From positions 636,539 to 700,538 of the forward strand of contig NZ_BSTC01000002.1 in NCBI RefSeq assembly GCF_030269305.1: a stretch of 64,000 bases of DNA, given 5' to 3'. Below are positions 7,476-16,203 of this stretch, in pieces. How positions within the stretch are numbered: position 1 is the first letter of the stretch; every line of letters starts with the position of its first letter. The notes below the pieces were generated by a model. That model was not told the origin of the DNA. It made no database searches and was given only the letters and a program-made list of their open reading frames with translations. The translations under genes and the position numbers were made by a program. The stretch is from Kineosporia sp. NBRC 101731 (GTDB taxonomy: Bacteria > Actinomycetota > Actinomycetes > Actinomycetales > Kineosporiaceae).

Positions 7476-9326
7476 GTGACCACCACGCACTCCTCGTCCG
7501 GCAGTCAGACCGTGACGGTGGGCCAGGTTCTGCACGCCCTGCGCCGCCGGGTCGGCATCTTGCTGCTGTGCACGGTGGCCGGCGGTCTACTGGCCGCCGC
7601 CTGGTCCACCACGGCTTCACCCAGCTATTCGGCCGGTTCCGTCGTCAAACTCGCCTCGCTCCCGGATAATCCGCTCACCACCAGCGCGGGGGCGGTGCGG
7701 GCGGTGAACCCCGCGACCGAGGCCGAAGTGGTGACCTCCAGTTCGGTCGCCGCCGGCGCCGCCGACCTGATGAAGAGCGACCTGTCGGCGGCCGATCTGA
7801 TCTCCCGGGTGAAGGTCACCAACCCGGCCGACAGTCAGGTGCTCCGCATCGCCTTCACCGCGACCTCCCCCGAGCGGGCCGCTCAGGGAGCCAACGCCTT
7901 CGCCCAGGCATACCTGAACTACCGGGCCGACGCCATCGAGGCCCAGATCAACGCGCTGGACAAGGAACTCAGCCGGCAGATCGACGATCTGACGCAGCAG
8001 CAGGAAGAGGCCCAGAACCGCGCCATCACCAGCACGAACGAGGTCACCCGGGCCAATGCCAAGGCCCGCGTGACCTCACTGAGCAGCGTGCTGCAGCAAC
8101 TACGGGGCCAACGGGCCCAGCTCGGCGGCGCCTCCCGGCAGGCCGGTGAACAGGTCGGCTCAGCCCAGCCCCCGTCCGCCGCCTCCGGCATCGGCCGCCC
8201 CGTGCTGCTCGTCGCCGGCCTGGCCATCGGCCTGGTCGGTGGCCTGGTACTGGCCCTGCTGCGTGACCGCACCGATCAGCGGGTGCGCGACCGCGAGCAG
8301 GTCGAGTCCGAGCTCGGTCCGGTCATCATCACCGAGATCGCCACCCGACGGGGAAAGTCGTCCCCGGGAACCGAGACCGAGGCATTGCGACGACTCGGGG
8401 CCGTGGTGGCCGCTCCGCTCAACGCGGCCCGGATGAGCCCGGTCCTGGTCATGCCGGTGCGGGGCAACGACTCCTCCGACCTGGTCGCGAAGCTGACCGA
8501 GGCCGTCGGCACCCACACCCGCACCGTGCTGCTGTGCGCGGCCGACGCCGTCGCCCTGAACGGGAGCGCGCTGGAGTTCTCGCCGAACCGGCGAGGTCTG
8601 GTGCGTTCTTTCGGTGCGGAGGACGCGGTCAAGGCCGGTACCGATCTCACCTCCCTGGCCGGCGATGCCGACGTGGTGCTGGTGGACGGCATCAATGTCA
8701 CCGACCCGAGCACCGCGCTCATGCTCGCACCGTCCTGCTCGGCCGTCCTGCTGGTGATCCGGCGCAAGGTCACCCGCCTGCCGGAGATCACCGCCACCGT
8801 GCGCGAACTGCGTCACGCCGGGGCCCAGGTACACGGTGTGATCCTTTTGCCGTCCCGCCCGGCCCGCCGGGCCGGTCATCCGGTCGGAGCGCATGTACGG
8901 CCGATGCCCCTGCACGAATCCGGCCGGGTCGCAGACCGTAGGACCAGCATCGAGTCTTCGGTTGGGCCCTCGGTCAAGCCTTCTGATGAGCCTTCGGTTC
9001 GGCCCTCCGCCGGGCCTTCCGGTCAACCCTCGGTTCGGCCCTCGACTGAGCGCTCAACTGAGTCCTCGACCGGGCTCTCGGTTGAGCCCGCCGCCGAGCC
9101 CTCGACCGGGCCCTCGGTTGAGTCCGTTGATTCCGCGCCGGTTCCGAGCCGCACCGGCTGGCCGACCCGAACCGTCTCGGCGCCACGTAACGGCATCGGC
9201 CGCTCCGGCAAACCCCACGGCGAACACAGCACCGGGGTGCCCCCGGTGACCCGGCCGCAGCCGATCATCGGCGATGCGCCCGGCCCCGGCGACCCGAAGA
9301 AGCAACCGTCCCGTGGAGGTTCGTGA
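7476..9326 (+). CDS. Polysaccharide co-polymerase (Wzz-like) with degenerate BY-kinase domain and Ser/Pro repeat tail
   Basis: 616 residues from the GTG at 7476, six bases after the preceding stop. Membrane segment one is about 26-43, followed by an extracellular Wzz-like region with a coiled coil (about 155-215) and membrane segment two at 242-263. The cytoplasmic domain (about 280-460) resembles a bacterial tyrosine kinase: the Walker B-like VVLVDG is present near 400, but the Walker A position reads VRGNDSSD, lacking the Lys-Ser/Thr of a P-loop. The tail (about 496-550) is a Ser/Pro-rich array of PSVx/PSTx-type units. Chain-length control of an exported polysaccharide is inferred from the family and neighbours. 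Loss of the P-loop implies that it cannot be an active kinase. Its TGA overlaps the next start by one base, suggesting translational coupling. Confidence 0.8.
   Translation: MTTTHSSSGSQTVTVGQVLHALRRRVGILLLCTVAGGLLAAAWSTTASPSYSAGSVVKLASLPDNPLTTSAGAVRAVNPATEAEVVTSSSVAAGAADLMKSDLSAADLISRVKVTNPADSQVLRIAFTATSPERAAQGANAFAQAYLNYRADAIEAQINALDKELSRQIDDLTQQQEEAQNRAITSTNEVTRANAKARVTSLSSVLQQLRGQRAQLGGASRQAGEQVGSAQPPSAASGIGRPVLLVAGLAIGLVGGLVLALLRDRTDQRVRDREQVESELGPVIITEIATRRGKSSPGTETEALRRLGAVVAAPLNAARMSPVLVMPVRGNDSSDLVAKLTEAVGTHTRTVLLCAADAVALNGSALEFSPNRRGLVRSFGAEDAVKAGTDLTSLAGDADVVLVDGINVTDPSTALMLAPSCSAVLLVIRRKVTRLPEITATVRELRHAGAQVHGVILLPSRPARRAGHPVGAHVRPMPLHESGRVADRRTSIESSVGPSVKPSDEPSVRPSAGPSGQPSVRPSTERSTESSTGLSVEPAAEPSTGPSVESVDSAPVPSRTGWPTRTVSAPRNGIGRSGKPHGEHSTGVPPVTRPQPIIGDAPGPGDPKKQPSRGGS
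8961..9125 (+). repeat. Degenerate 12-nt coding repeat (Ser/Pro tail)
   Basis: Successive short units encoding PSV/PST plus one or two variable residues. They are rich in ccctcggt and tcgactg-type words and produce an extended Ser/Pro/Glu tail. Unit boundaries drift and copy number is likely to vary between strains (inference). Confidence 0.65.
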
Positions 9327-9775
9327 TGCGCGTACTCATGGTCTGTTCCAGTGGTGGGCATCTCAGTCAGCTGCACGTGCTGGAAGACTGGTGGGGTCAG
9401 CACGACACCCACTGGGTCACGTTCGACACCGAGCACGCCCGGTCGCTGCTGGCCGGTCGTCCGACGATCTGGGCCCACCACCCCACCACCCGCAACATCC
9501 CGAACCTGCTGCGCAATTTCGGTCTGGCGGTGAAGACCATGCTGCGCCAGCGCCCCGACGTGGTGGTGAGCACCGGTGCGGGTGTGGCCCTGCCGTTCTT
9601 CCTGATGGCCCGGCTCCTTCGGGTGCCCACCGCATACCTCGAGGTCTACGACCGCATCACCTCACCCACCCTCACCGGACGGCTCTGCGCACCGTTGAGC
9701 AACGTCTTCATGGTGCAGTGGCCGGAGCAGACCGCCCTCTATCCGCGCGGAGTGGTGGTCGGCCGGGTCTTCTGA
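9326..9775 (+). CDS. PssD/Alg14-like glycosyltransferase membrane-anchor subunit
   Basis: 149 residues from the ATG at 9326, with GGAGG just upstream; a GTG one codon earlier is possible. The N-terminal CSSGGHLSQL motif, a hydrophobic helix near residues 90-105 and VVSTGAGVALPFFLMAR match the PssD/EpsE-like/Alg14 family. That family provides the acceptor-binding and membrane-anchoring half of a bipartite GT28-type glycosyltransferase. Its catalytic partner is the PssE-like protein at 10032-10589. Together they would add the second sugar to the undecaprenyl-linked EPS repeat unit. Overlap with the chain-length gene supports co-translation. Confidence 0.85.
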   Translation: MRVLMVCSSGGHLSQLHVLEDWWGQHDTHWVTFDTEHARSLLAGRPTIWAHHPTTRNIPNLLRNFGLAVKTMLRQRPDVVVSTGAGVALPFFLMARLLRVPTAYLEVYDRITSPTLTGRLCAPLSNVFMVQWPEQTALYPRGVVVGRVF

Positions 9776-9871
9776 TGCGACGACCCTGCAGCTACCCCGG
9801 GCCACGCACGGATCATGCCCGGCCCACCCGCGACCTTGTTCCAGAGCCTCATGACATGACAGCCGAGCGTT

Positions 9872-9906
9872 GTGTACACCTGGTACACCCGGTACCAGGT
9901 GTACAC
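9872..9906. promoter_or_regulatory. Perfect 15-bp inverted repeat in the pssD-pssE gap
   Basis: GTGTACACCTGGTAC and its exact reverse complement are separated by five bases (ACCCG). It sits in the 256-bp gap (9776-10031) between the two halves of one glycosyltransferase, 97 bp after pssD and 125 bp before pssE. There is no T-run. It could be an operator, an RNA hairpin controlling pssE expression, or a processing site. Nothing else recognisable was found in this gap. Confidence 0.75.
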
Positions 9907-10031
9907 AGCGCAGACCTGCCAGCTCCCGCTCCGGATACCCACGGCGCCCAAAGGTCGGCGAATATTCGCGGCGTCCGCAGCTGGGTCTGTCCTGCCGAAG
10001 GAACGGCGATCGAACACCTCAGGAGTGAGCC

Positions 10032-10589
10032 ATGAGCACGGATTCGAGCGCACGACCCCGCGAGTTCGAAGCCAGCTACGGGGCAGATATTTTCGTGACG
10101 GTCGGCACCGATCACCACCCGTTCGACCGGCTCGTCGCCTGGGCCGACGCCTGGGCCCGCGATCACCCCCGGGCCCGGGTGACTGTGCAGTACGGCCACG
10201 GCACTGCCCCGGACACCGCTCAGGGCGTGGTTTCCCTACCCGCGGCCGGTGTCCGGGCCCGCATGGCCGCGGCCGATGTGGTGATCACCCAGGGTGGGCC
10301 GGGCGGCATCATCGACTGCCGGGCGACGGGACGGCTCCCGATCGTCGTGCCCCGGCGTCACGACCTCGGCGAGCACGTCGACGACCACCAGGTCGCCTTC
10401 GCCACGCACATGGCCGAGGTCGGCCGTATTGCCCTGGCTACCGACGAGGCGACGTTCCGGCAGCTCATGACCCGGGCACTCACCGATCCCGGCGCCTTCC
10501 GGGTCGAGCCGGAGAGCTCCCCCACCGCCTCCACCGTGGCCGCGATCGACGCGGAGATCAACCGCATCGCCCGCCGCCGGAGGCGCTGA
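10032..10589 (+). CDS. PssE/Alg13-like glycosyltransferase catalytic subunit
   Basis: 185 residues. It corresponds to the C-terminal half of GT28/MurG-type enzymes: IFVTVGTDHHPFDRLV near 20-35, then a nucleotide-sugar loop (ADVVITQGGPGGIIDCRATGRLPIVVPR) with the Gly-rich GGPGGI signature, and EHVDDHQ. This is the catalytic UDP-sugar-binding partner of the PssD-like protein upstream. Unlike most pssD-pssE pairs, the genes are separated by 256 bp containing a perfect palindrome. The start ATG has an upstream AGGAG. A basic RRRRR terminus coincides with the first unit of a 17-bp tandem repeat that continues past the stop. Confidence 0.85.
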   Translation: MSTDSSARPREFEASYGADIFVTVGTDHHPFDRLVAWADAWARDHPRARVTVQYGHGTAPDTAQGVVSLPAAGVRARMAAADVVITQGGPGGIIDCRATGRLPIVVPRRHDLGEHVDDHQVAFATHMAEVGRIALATDEATFRQLMTRALTDPGAFRVEPESSPTASTVAAIDAEINRIARRRRR

Positions 10590-10663
10590 ACAGTCGGAGA
10601 CGCTGCACAGCCGGAAGTGCTGCACAGCCAGAAGCGCTGCACAGCCAGAAGCGCTGCACAGCT
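10579..10663 (+). repeat. 17-bp tandem repeat, five units
   Basis: Units of the form agaagcgctgcacagcc start at 10579, 10596, 10613, 10630 and 10647. The first is diverged and contains the end of the PssE-like coding sequence; the last two differ only at their final base. It lies between the convergent ends of the PssE-like and flippase genes. The 17-bp period is not a multiple of three. A variable-number repeat is likely. Confidence 0.85.
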
Positions 10664-10757
10664 GGCCCGTTCCCCGTCAGCGATTCACGGCCGAGCCCCG
10701 GATGCGGTGGTCGTCGTCCGGATGCGGTGGCCGGTTGAGGCTACGGTCACCACCGCA

Positions 10758-12284
10758 CTACCCCCGCCGGAACGGTATGGCCGCCCGCATCGGGGCCATG
10801 TCCAGCCGGTGGGTGTTTTTCACCACCAGGAGAACGAAGGCGAGGACACCTACCAGGCAACAGGTCACGGCCGCCCAAGCGCTGCCGTCGGTCAGCGTCC
10901 GGTAGACCAGTCCGGTCGGCAGGAACGCCAGCGCTGACATCAGCATCGCCGGGTAGACCCGCCGCCACGTGCGTTCCAGGCCCACGGCGTACCGCACCTC
11001 GAGCATCACCAGCAGCGCGTCGGCCACCCAGGTGACCGACCAGGCCACGGCCGCGCCGTTCATCCCCCAGATCGGCACCAGCAGGAAGTTCATCGCCAGG
11101 TTGCCGCCCAGGGCCAGTACCCGGTTCGCCATCTGCAGACCGCTGCGGCCACTCATCAGCAGGATGGTCTGGTTGTTGCCTGCCGACATCACCAGCAGCA
11201 TGGCGACCGACAGCATCGTCAGAGCCGTTGCGCCGTCGTCGAACCCGGGCCCGAACACCGAGAGCACAGCCGGTGAGTACAGGGCGAGCACCAGGTAGAG
11301 CGGCCACGACAGCAGCACGGTCCACTGCGTCACGACCGACGAGAGCCGCGCCGCCCCGGGCAGATCGCCCAGGGCCAGCAGCCGGCTGATCTCCGGGGCC
11401 ATCGCGACCCGCATGGCTCCCTCGGCCAGGGTGCCGGTCAGGATGAACCGGCTGGCCGCCGCGTAGATACCGGCATCGCGCGGGGAGGCCAGGGCGGCGA
11501 CCACGAGCACGTCCGACCAGACGATCGCGGCCTCCAGAGCCGCCGTGACCGCCCGGGGACCGCTGAACCGCCAGAACTCGGAGGCCACCTCGCGCACCGG
11601 ACGCGACGGGACCGCATCTGGATGGGCCCGCTCGATCGCCCGGGTACGGCGGGCCACCAGCACCACCGCGATCGCCAGACCCACCACGAACGGCAGGTTC
11701 CAGGTCAGGATGGCCGCGCTCAGCCCCAGTCCGGCGACCAGTGCGATCCCGGCCAGGACCGGCCGCAGGCCAGGCACGATCACGTTCTGCACAGCCGCGT
11801 AGCCGAGGATGTTGCCGGCCCCCCGCAACCCCGCGGCCAGCACCATCCCGGGCCCGGCCACGATCACGAAGGGCGCGCTGAACCGGAACAGGGTGTCCAG
11901 GTCGTCGCCCGCCCCGATCACGTCGGCCAGCCACGGCGCCAGCAGGTACAGCGCCACCGCCATCAGCACCCCGGCGGCCAGCGACGGCACCACGCCCACC
12001 CACAGCGTGGTGCGGATGTCGCGGGGCCGTTGCAGAGCCCGGTGCCGCGCCACGGCCCAGACCAGCCCGGTGTCGGCGCCCAGCTTGCCGATCGTCGTGA
12101 TGACGGTGAGAACGGCCACCACGACGAAGAACTCACCGGATGCAGACGGGCCGAAGCCCCGCCCGATCACCACGTTGAGCAGGAGGCCGGTCACCGCGGC
12201 AATGCCGGAGCCGGCCAGGGCGATGGCGCCGTTGCGGGCCGCGCCGCCGAGATCGGCTCCCGGGCGCGAGGTATCGGTTGTCAT
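10758..12284 (-). CDS. Wzx-type polysaccharide flippase (MOP superfamily)
   Basis: 508 residues with about 12-14 hydrophobic segments. The N-terminal membrane hairpin (GAIALAGSGIAAVTGLLLNVVIGRGFGPSASGEFF, split over residues about 19-53) is the standard start of polysaccharide-biosynthesis flippases of the MATE/MOP superfamily. It should move the undecaprenyl-diphosphate-linked repeat unit across the membrane. The start ATG (12284) overlaps the stop of the polymerase gene (ATGA, 4 bp), and the polymerase in turn overlaps the GT2 gene. The three form a tight minus-strand operon GT2-polymerase-flippase. Confidence 0.85.
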   Translation of the reverse strand: MTTDTSRPGADLGGAARNGAIALAGSGIAAVTGLLLNVVIGRGFGPSASGEFFVVVAVLTVITTIGKLGADTGLVWAVARHRALQRPRDIRTTLWVGVVPSLAAGVLMAVALYLLAPWLADVIGAGDDLDTLFRFSAPFVIVAGPGMVLAAGLRGAGNILGYAAVQNVIVPGLRPVLAGIALVAGLGLSAAILTWNLPFVVGLAIAVVLVARRTRAIERAHPDAVPSRPVREVASEFWRFSGPRAVTAALEAAIVWSDVLVVAALASPRDAGIYAAASRFILTGTLAEGAMRVAMAPEISRLLALGDLPGAARLSSVVTQWTVLLSWPLYLVLALYSPAVLSVFGPGFDDGATALTMLSVAMLLVMSAGNNQTILLMSGRSGLQMANRVLALGGNLAMNFLLVPIWGMNGAAVAWSVTWVADALLVMLEVRYAVGLERTWRRVYPAMLMSALAFLPTGLVYRTLTDGSAWAAVTCCLVGVLAFVLLVVKNTHRLDMAPMRAAIPFRRG

Positions 12285-13540
12285 GCCATGACCTCCGGAG
12301 GCCGGATCCGGCGCAGCACCAGGGCCGCCACGAGCATCATCACGCTGAGCTGGGGACCGTCGTAGCCGTAGTAGACGATCGTCAGCAGGGCCACCACCAG
12401 GCTGACGTGCAGCCACAGGTGGCTGCTGTGCTGCCACCGCACGGAGACCAGGGCCAGCCAGGCGAACCAGCCGACGAAGAGGAAGAGACCGACGAACCCG
12501 AAGCTGAACATCACGTTCCAGATCTGCCCCTGGGTGCCGACGGAGATGTCGAGCGTGGCGGAGGGCCGGGGTGCGCCGTTGCCGATGAGCGGCGAGGCGA
12601 GCGTGCCGTTGAACGCCTCCGCGTAGATGGTGCTGCGGCTCTCGTTCGTCGCGCTGTATTCCAGACGCTGCGACAGGCTGGAGAACAGTCCCACCGCATG
12701 GGCCGCACCGGCCACCACCACCCCACCGGCCAGCACCCCACCCAGGGGCACCAGGCGTCCGTGAAAAGCGAACCGGACCACCGCGTACAGCAGGCCCACC
12801 ACCACCGCGATGTACAGACCGCGGTTCAGCGTGGCGAAGGCGGGCACGATACCCAGTGCGAGCACCAGGATCGTCGCCAACCGCACCCGTCGCCCGGCCA
12901 GGGAGACCAGCGCGAGCATGCACGGCACCAGCAGCGCCACATTGCAGCCCCAGCCGTTGGTGTAGGCGAAGGGCGCACTGGGCCGGGTGAAGGGCTGCGG
13001 AGCCCCCCATGGTTGCTGCACCTCGGCGAACCGCGGCCGTACCAGCGCCCCCACGTACTCGTTACTCGCGATCGAGCCCGGCAGTACCAGGGAGGTCGGG
13101 GTGGTGAGCCGGACCTCGGGCAGCAGCACCCCGAGCCAGCCGCCGAGCACCACGAACGCGAAGAAGGCCAGCAACACGGTGAGGGCCCGCCGGTCGCTGA
13201 ACCGCTGCCTGCCCAGGTTGTAGACGTAGACGAACACCATGGTGGCGCCCAGATAGTTCGTCATCCGGACGCCGTAGCCCACCACCCGGAAGATGTTGTC
13301 CAGAGCCAGAACCGCCACTGCGGCCCAGATCACGAAGAAGATCCAGAAGGCGGAACCGACCGGCAGAGAGACGTTTCCACGAGCCCAGAGCAGTACGAGC
13401 ATCGGTACCGCACAGATCATCGGGGCGAACGAGGCCAGACCCAGCACCCACAGCAGGGGGAACCCGGCGAAGAGCAGCACCACCGGCCAGGCCGGAAGTT
13501 CGGCCTGACGGGTGACCGGCCTCGTCAGGGTCTCAGACAC
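12281..13540 (-). CDS. Wzy-type O-antigen/EPS polymerase-like membrane protein
   Basis: 419 residues, about 10-12 membrane segments, with the large periplasmic loop typical of O-antigen polymerase/ligase proteins between the middle helices (about residues 140-210: RLTTPTSLVLPGS..QPFTRPSAPF). A second soluble loop carries NESRSTIYAEAFN..PLIGNG, which matches the conserved R..I.....P..G.G pattern of Wzy/WaaL proteins. Role inferred: polymerisation of lipid-linked EPS repeat units outside the membrane. Overlaps with both neighbours (4 and 8 bp) indicate one transcript. Confidence 0.8.
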   Translation of the reverse strand: MSETLTRPVTRQAELPAWPVVLLFAGFPLLWVLGLASFAPMICAVPMLVLLWARGNVSLPVGSAFWIFFVIWAAVAVLALDNIFRVVGYGVRMTNYLGATMVFVYVYNLGRQRFSDRRALTVLLAFFAFVVLGGWLGVLLPEVRLTTPTSLVLPGSIASNEYVGALVRPRFAEVQQPWGAPQPFTRPSAPFAYTNGWGCNVALLVPCMLALVSLAGRRVRLATILVLALGIVPAFATLNRGLYIAVVVGLLYAVVRFAFHGRLVPLGGVLAGGVVVAGAAHAVGLFSSLSQRLEYSATNESRSTIYAEAFNGTLASPLIGNGAPRPSATLDISVGTQGQIWNVMFSFGFVGLFLFVGWFAWLALVSVRWQHSSHLWLHVSLVVALLTIVYYGYDGPQLSVMMLVAALVLRRIRPPEVMA

Positions 13541-14486
13541 CCCGGCCGAACCGGCGGCCGAGACCGATGACCTGATCGGGGGTGACCAGGTGGGACGTCA
13601 CCAGCAGCGAGGCCAGGGCCTGGCGGTTGGTGGGATGGTTGCGCAGGGCCCGGGCGGCCAGCCCGAGGGCCTTGCGGCGCTTTCCGAGAGCCGCGTTGGC
13701 GAAGGCCAGCTGCCCCTGTACCCGGCCGAGACCGCGCCGCTCACCGGCGAATTCGGGGAAGCGCCGCAGCAGCCAGGTGAGTGCCTGATCGATCATCTCC
13801 CAGCGACTGGTGAAGAACGAGCCGTTGTGCCAGTTCACCCGCACCAGGGTGTCGCGCACGCAGACCACCGGGCCGGTCCTGGCCGCCCGCAGCAGCCAGT
13901 CGTAGTCCTCGGCGTAACCGCCCGGGATCTCCTCCTCGACCAGACCGAACCCGTCCACCACCGCGGACCGCCGGGCCAGGTAGGTCGAGGGATGCACCTC
14001 CATCCGGCGGTCGCGCAGGAAGTCGCGGAAGGTGAGCACCTCGTCCTGTGCCTGACGGGGTATGTCGCGGCCGGAGAAATGGATGACGATGCCGGTGGCC
14101 ACCAGACTGGCCTGCGGGTAACGGTCGAGCAGGTCGAGCTGGGCCTTCAGTTTGCCCGGCAGCCACTCGTCGTCGTCGTCGCAGGCGGCCACGACGGAGT
14201 GGGACGCCTTGAGATATCCGGTGTTACGGGTGCCCGCCAGGCCCGGTGTGCGCTCGTTGCGCAGCACCCGCAGGGTGCGGCCCGGCCCGGTGGGAACCTC
14301 GGGCCGGTGGATCTGCTCCTGGTCGAACACCACGATGCACTCGATCGGCCCGTCGAACTCCTGCGCCAGCACGGCCTGTACGGCCCGGGCCAGGAGTTCC
14401 GGCCGGTCTTTGGTCGGGACGATCACGCTGACGCCGGTCACTTCGACCGGAACCGGCTCTGCCATAACGCCTTCAGTCAAACTCAC
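13533..14486 (-). CDS. Family 2 glycosyltransferase
   Basis: 317 residues with a GT-A fold. VSVIVPTKDRPELL opens near residue 19, the metal/nucleotide-binding acidic cluster DDDDEW lies at 103-108, and a GYAEDYDWLLR segment near residue 200 supplies the ED-type catalytic motif. It should transfer a sugar from a nucleotide donor during assembly of the EPS unit on the cytoplasmic face; donor unknown. The given start is a GTG with GGGGACAGG upstream. An ATG seven codons later (14465) with AAGG is equally possible. It is first in the GT2-polymerase-flippase operon; the promoter lies in the 181-bp gap shared with the divergent acetyltransferase gene. Confidence 0.85.
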   Translation of the reverse strand: MSLTEGVMAEPVPVEVTGVSVIVPTKDRPELLARAVQAVLAQEFDGPIECIVVFDQEQIHRPEVPTGPGRTLRVLRNERTPGLAGTRNTGYLKASHSVVAACDDDDEWLPGKLKAQLDLLDRYPQASLVATGIVIHFSGRDIPRQAQDEVLTFRDFLRDRRMEVHPSTYLARRSAVVDGFGLVEEEIPGGYAEDYDWLLRAARTGPVVCVRDTLVRVNWHNGSFFTSRWEMIDQALTWLLRRFPEFAGERRGLGRVQGQLAFANAALGKRRKALGLAARALRNHPTNRQALASLLVTSHLVTPDQVIGLGRRFGRGV

Positions 14487-14667
14487 GACACCTGTCCCCT
14501 AGTGCTCAGACCCCGTGGCATCGTCGCGAGACGGGTCGACCGACCAGACCGTGCTACTCACCGTGCATCCCCGGATCATGTTAGGTGACCTTTGTGGCCT
14601 TGTACCGGATACTGTGAATTAAGTTAGATTTTGCCCGAATGTGTACAAGTCATCCCAGGAGACCTCC

Positions 14668-15180
14668 GTGACGCTGGCCGACTGGCTCCAGACCTGCCGC
14701 CGCGACCTGCGCGCGAACGCCGGCTACCCGAAGAGTCAGCTGTTGCTGCTCCTCTTCCGCACGGCGCAGTACGTGCGCACCGGCCCACGCCCCGTCCGGG
14801 CCACGTATCCCCTGGTCGGCACGGTGTACAAGGTCTTCTCCGAGTGGTTCCTGGGCATCGAGCTGCCGGCCAGTACGCCGGTGGGCCCGGGCCTGCGGCT
14901 GCGGCACGGCGTCGGCACGGTGGTGAACCCGGCCGCGTCGATCGGCGCCGATGTGATGTTGCGGCACGGTGTCACGATCGGCAATCGGCGCGACGCCACC
15001 GACTGCCCGGTGCTCGAAGACGGCGTGGAGGTGGGCGCCGGCGCCGTACTGATCGGGGCGATCCGGATCGGGGCCCACAGCCAGATTGCGGCGGGCACGG
15101 TGGTGCTCAAAGACGTTCCGCCGGAGTCGGTCGTGCACCCGGCCACCGAAGTGGTCATCCGGCCCCGCAAGTTCGACTGA
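14668..15180 (+). CDS. Serine acetyltransferase-like hexapeptide-repeat acyltransferase
   Basis: 170 residues from the GTG at 14668, chosen because AGGAGA sits directly upstream. A GTG at 14641 lacks such a site. The helical N-terminus and left-handed beta-helix (LRLRHGVGTVVNPAASIGADVMLRHGVTIG and following hexapeptides) match the CysE/WcaB-type branch with its catalytic histidine in RHGVTIG. Because it is embedded in an EPS locus, acetylation of a sugar (WcaB-like) is more likely than cysteine synthesis. However, sulfate-activation genes 6 kb away make a CysE role worth keeping open. It is a single plus-strand gene between minus-strand operons. Confidence 0.75.
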   Translation: MTLADWLQTCRRDLRANAGYPKSQLLLLLFRTAQYVRTGPRPVRATYPLVGTVYKVFSEWFLGIELPASTPVGPGLRLRHGVGTVVNPAASIGADVMLRHGVTIGNRRDATDCPVLEDGVEVGAGAVLIGAIRIGAHSQIAAGTVVLKDVPPESVVHPATEVVIRPRKFD

Positions 15181-15222
15181 CAGGGCCAAGTTCGACTGAT
15201 ACGCAAGTCCCGCTGACAGCAG

Positions 15223-16110
15223 TCAGGTCCGCTGATACACCCGCACGTAGTCGATGTCGTACGTAGCCGGAAAACGGGTTTCGGCCGTGGGATCTCCGGG
15301 CCAGCTACCTCCGACCGCCAGATTAACCCGCAGGTAGAACGGTTTGTCGAAGGTCGAGGCCAGCCAGCCGGTGGTGTCTTCGGTGCGCTCGTAGACCGGT
15401 AGATCGTCGATGTACCAGACGATCCGGTCGGGCGACCAGTCGACGGTGTAGGTGTGCATACCCTCGCCGGGCTCCTGACCGGCCGGGAAACTGTGCTCCT
15501 GGCCCTGCTTCTTGTGCGTGCCGACGTAGTCGTACCAGATGGTCTGATGCGCCTTGTCGAACTGGGACTCACCCGGACCACTGCCGATGGCCTCCAGCAC
15601 GTCGATCTCACCGGTGCCGCCCTCGGTCGGCCGGGCCCAGAACGCCGGCCACATACCTTTCGAGACACCCTTCTGGACGGGGAGTTCGGCCCGGATCTCG
15701 AACCGGGCGTAGGTCCACTCGTGCAGCCCCTTGGTGGACAGGTGAGCGGAGCTGTAGTCCCGCCCCCGCGGGAAGCGCTCGTCCCGGCCCTTGCCACACT
15801 CCAGCGGCTCGTTCTCACGAAGAGCCGTGAGACGCAGCCGGCCGTCGGCCACCGAGACGTTCTCCGGCCGGTCCATCAGGCAGGAGACCTGACCACCGCC
15901 GTCGCCGTAGGTGGACTCGTGCTCGACCACCCAGTTCGCCGGATCGACTGCGCCGCCCTCGAACTCGTCCGCCCAGACCAGACCCCAACCGTCGCGCGAA
16001 AGCCGCGCAGACTCGTCCTCCATCGTGCCCATGGTCTCGCTGCGGAGAAGCACGACCGCCAGCCCGATGACCACCACCACGGAAACCACCGCCAGCAATC
16101 GTTTCACCAC
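15223..16110 (-). CDS. Glycoside hydrolase family 16 enzyme, membrane-anchored
   Basis: 295 residues. A short cytoplasmic start and one hydrophobic helix (about 4-22) form a signal anchor; the rest is a GH16 jelly roll. The catalytic motif E-I-D-V-L-E is at 168-173 (nucleophile Glu168, acid/base Glu173), the beta-bulge type typical of laminarinases and related endo-beta-glucanases. Other family marks are WADEF near 46-50 and the closing DYVRVYQ. The substrate is probably a beta-1,3-linked or related glycan, possibly the EPS made by this locus (trimming or release, inferred). It is 93 bp downstream of a second GH16 gene with long stretches of near identity, so the two arose by tandem duplication. 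Confidence 0.88.
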   Translation of the reverse strand: MVKRLLAVVSVVVVIGLAVVLLRSETMGTMEDESARLSRDGWGLVWADEFEGGAVDPANWVVEHESTYGDGGGQVSCLMDRPENVSVADGRLRLTALRENEPLECGKGRDERFPRGRDYSSAHLSTKGLHEWTYARFEIRAELPVQKGVSKGMWPAFWARPTEGGTGEIDVLEAIGSGPGESQFDKAHQTIWYDYVGTHKKQGQEHSFPAGQEPGEGMHTYTVDWSPDRIVWYIDDLPVYERTEDTTGWLASTFDKPFYLRVNLAVGGSWPGDPTAETRFPATYDIDYVRVYQRT

Positions 16111-16203
16111 GCATCACCCCAGAACAGGATAGACGTGAAGAGACGCGCACAGTGGGCGGAACCGGCAATGGTGCCGATCCCGCCCACCCGGTGCCGACGA
16201 AGG

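Noticed and set aside
12278..13570. Long plus-strand reading frame opposite the polymerase gene, rich in Gln, His and Arg
   Set aside because: High-GC antisense frames stay open by composition. The product is low-complexity, and the minus strand encodes a clear membrane polymerase.
14668..15180. CysE as part of a cysteine-synthesis cluster with cysDN
   Set aside because: It is on the opposite strand and 6 kb away, with no cysK or reductase genes; an EPS acetyltransferase is more likely, although not proven.
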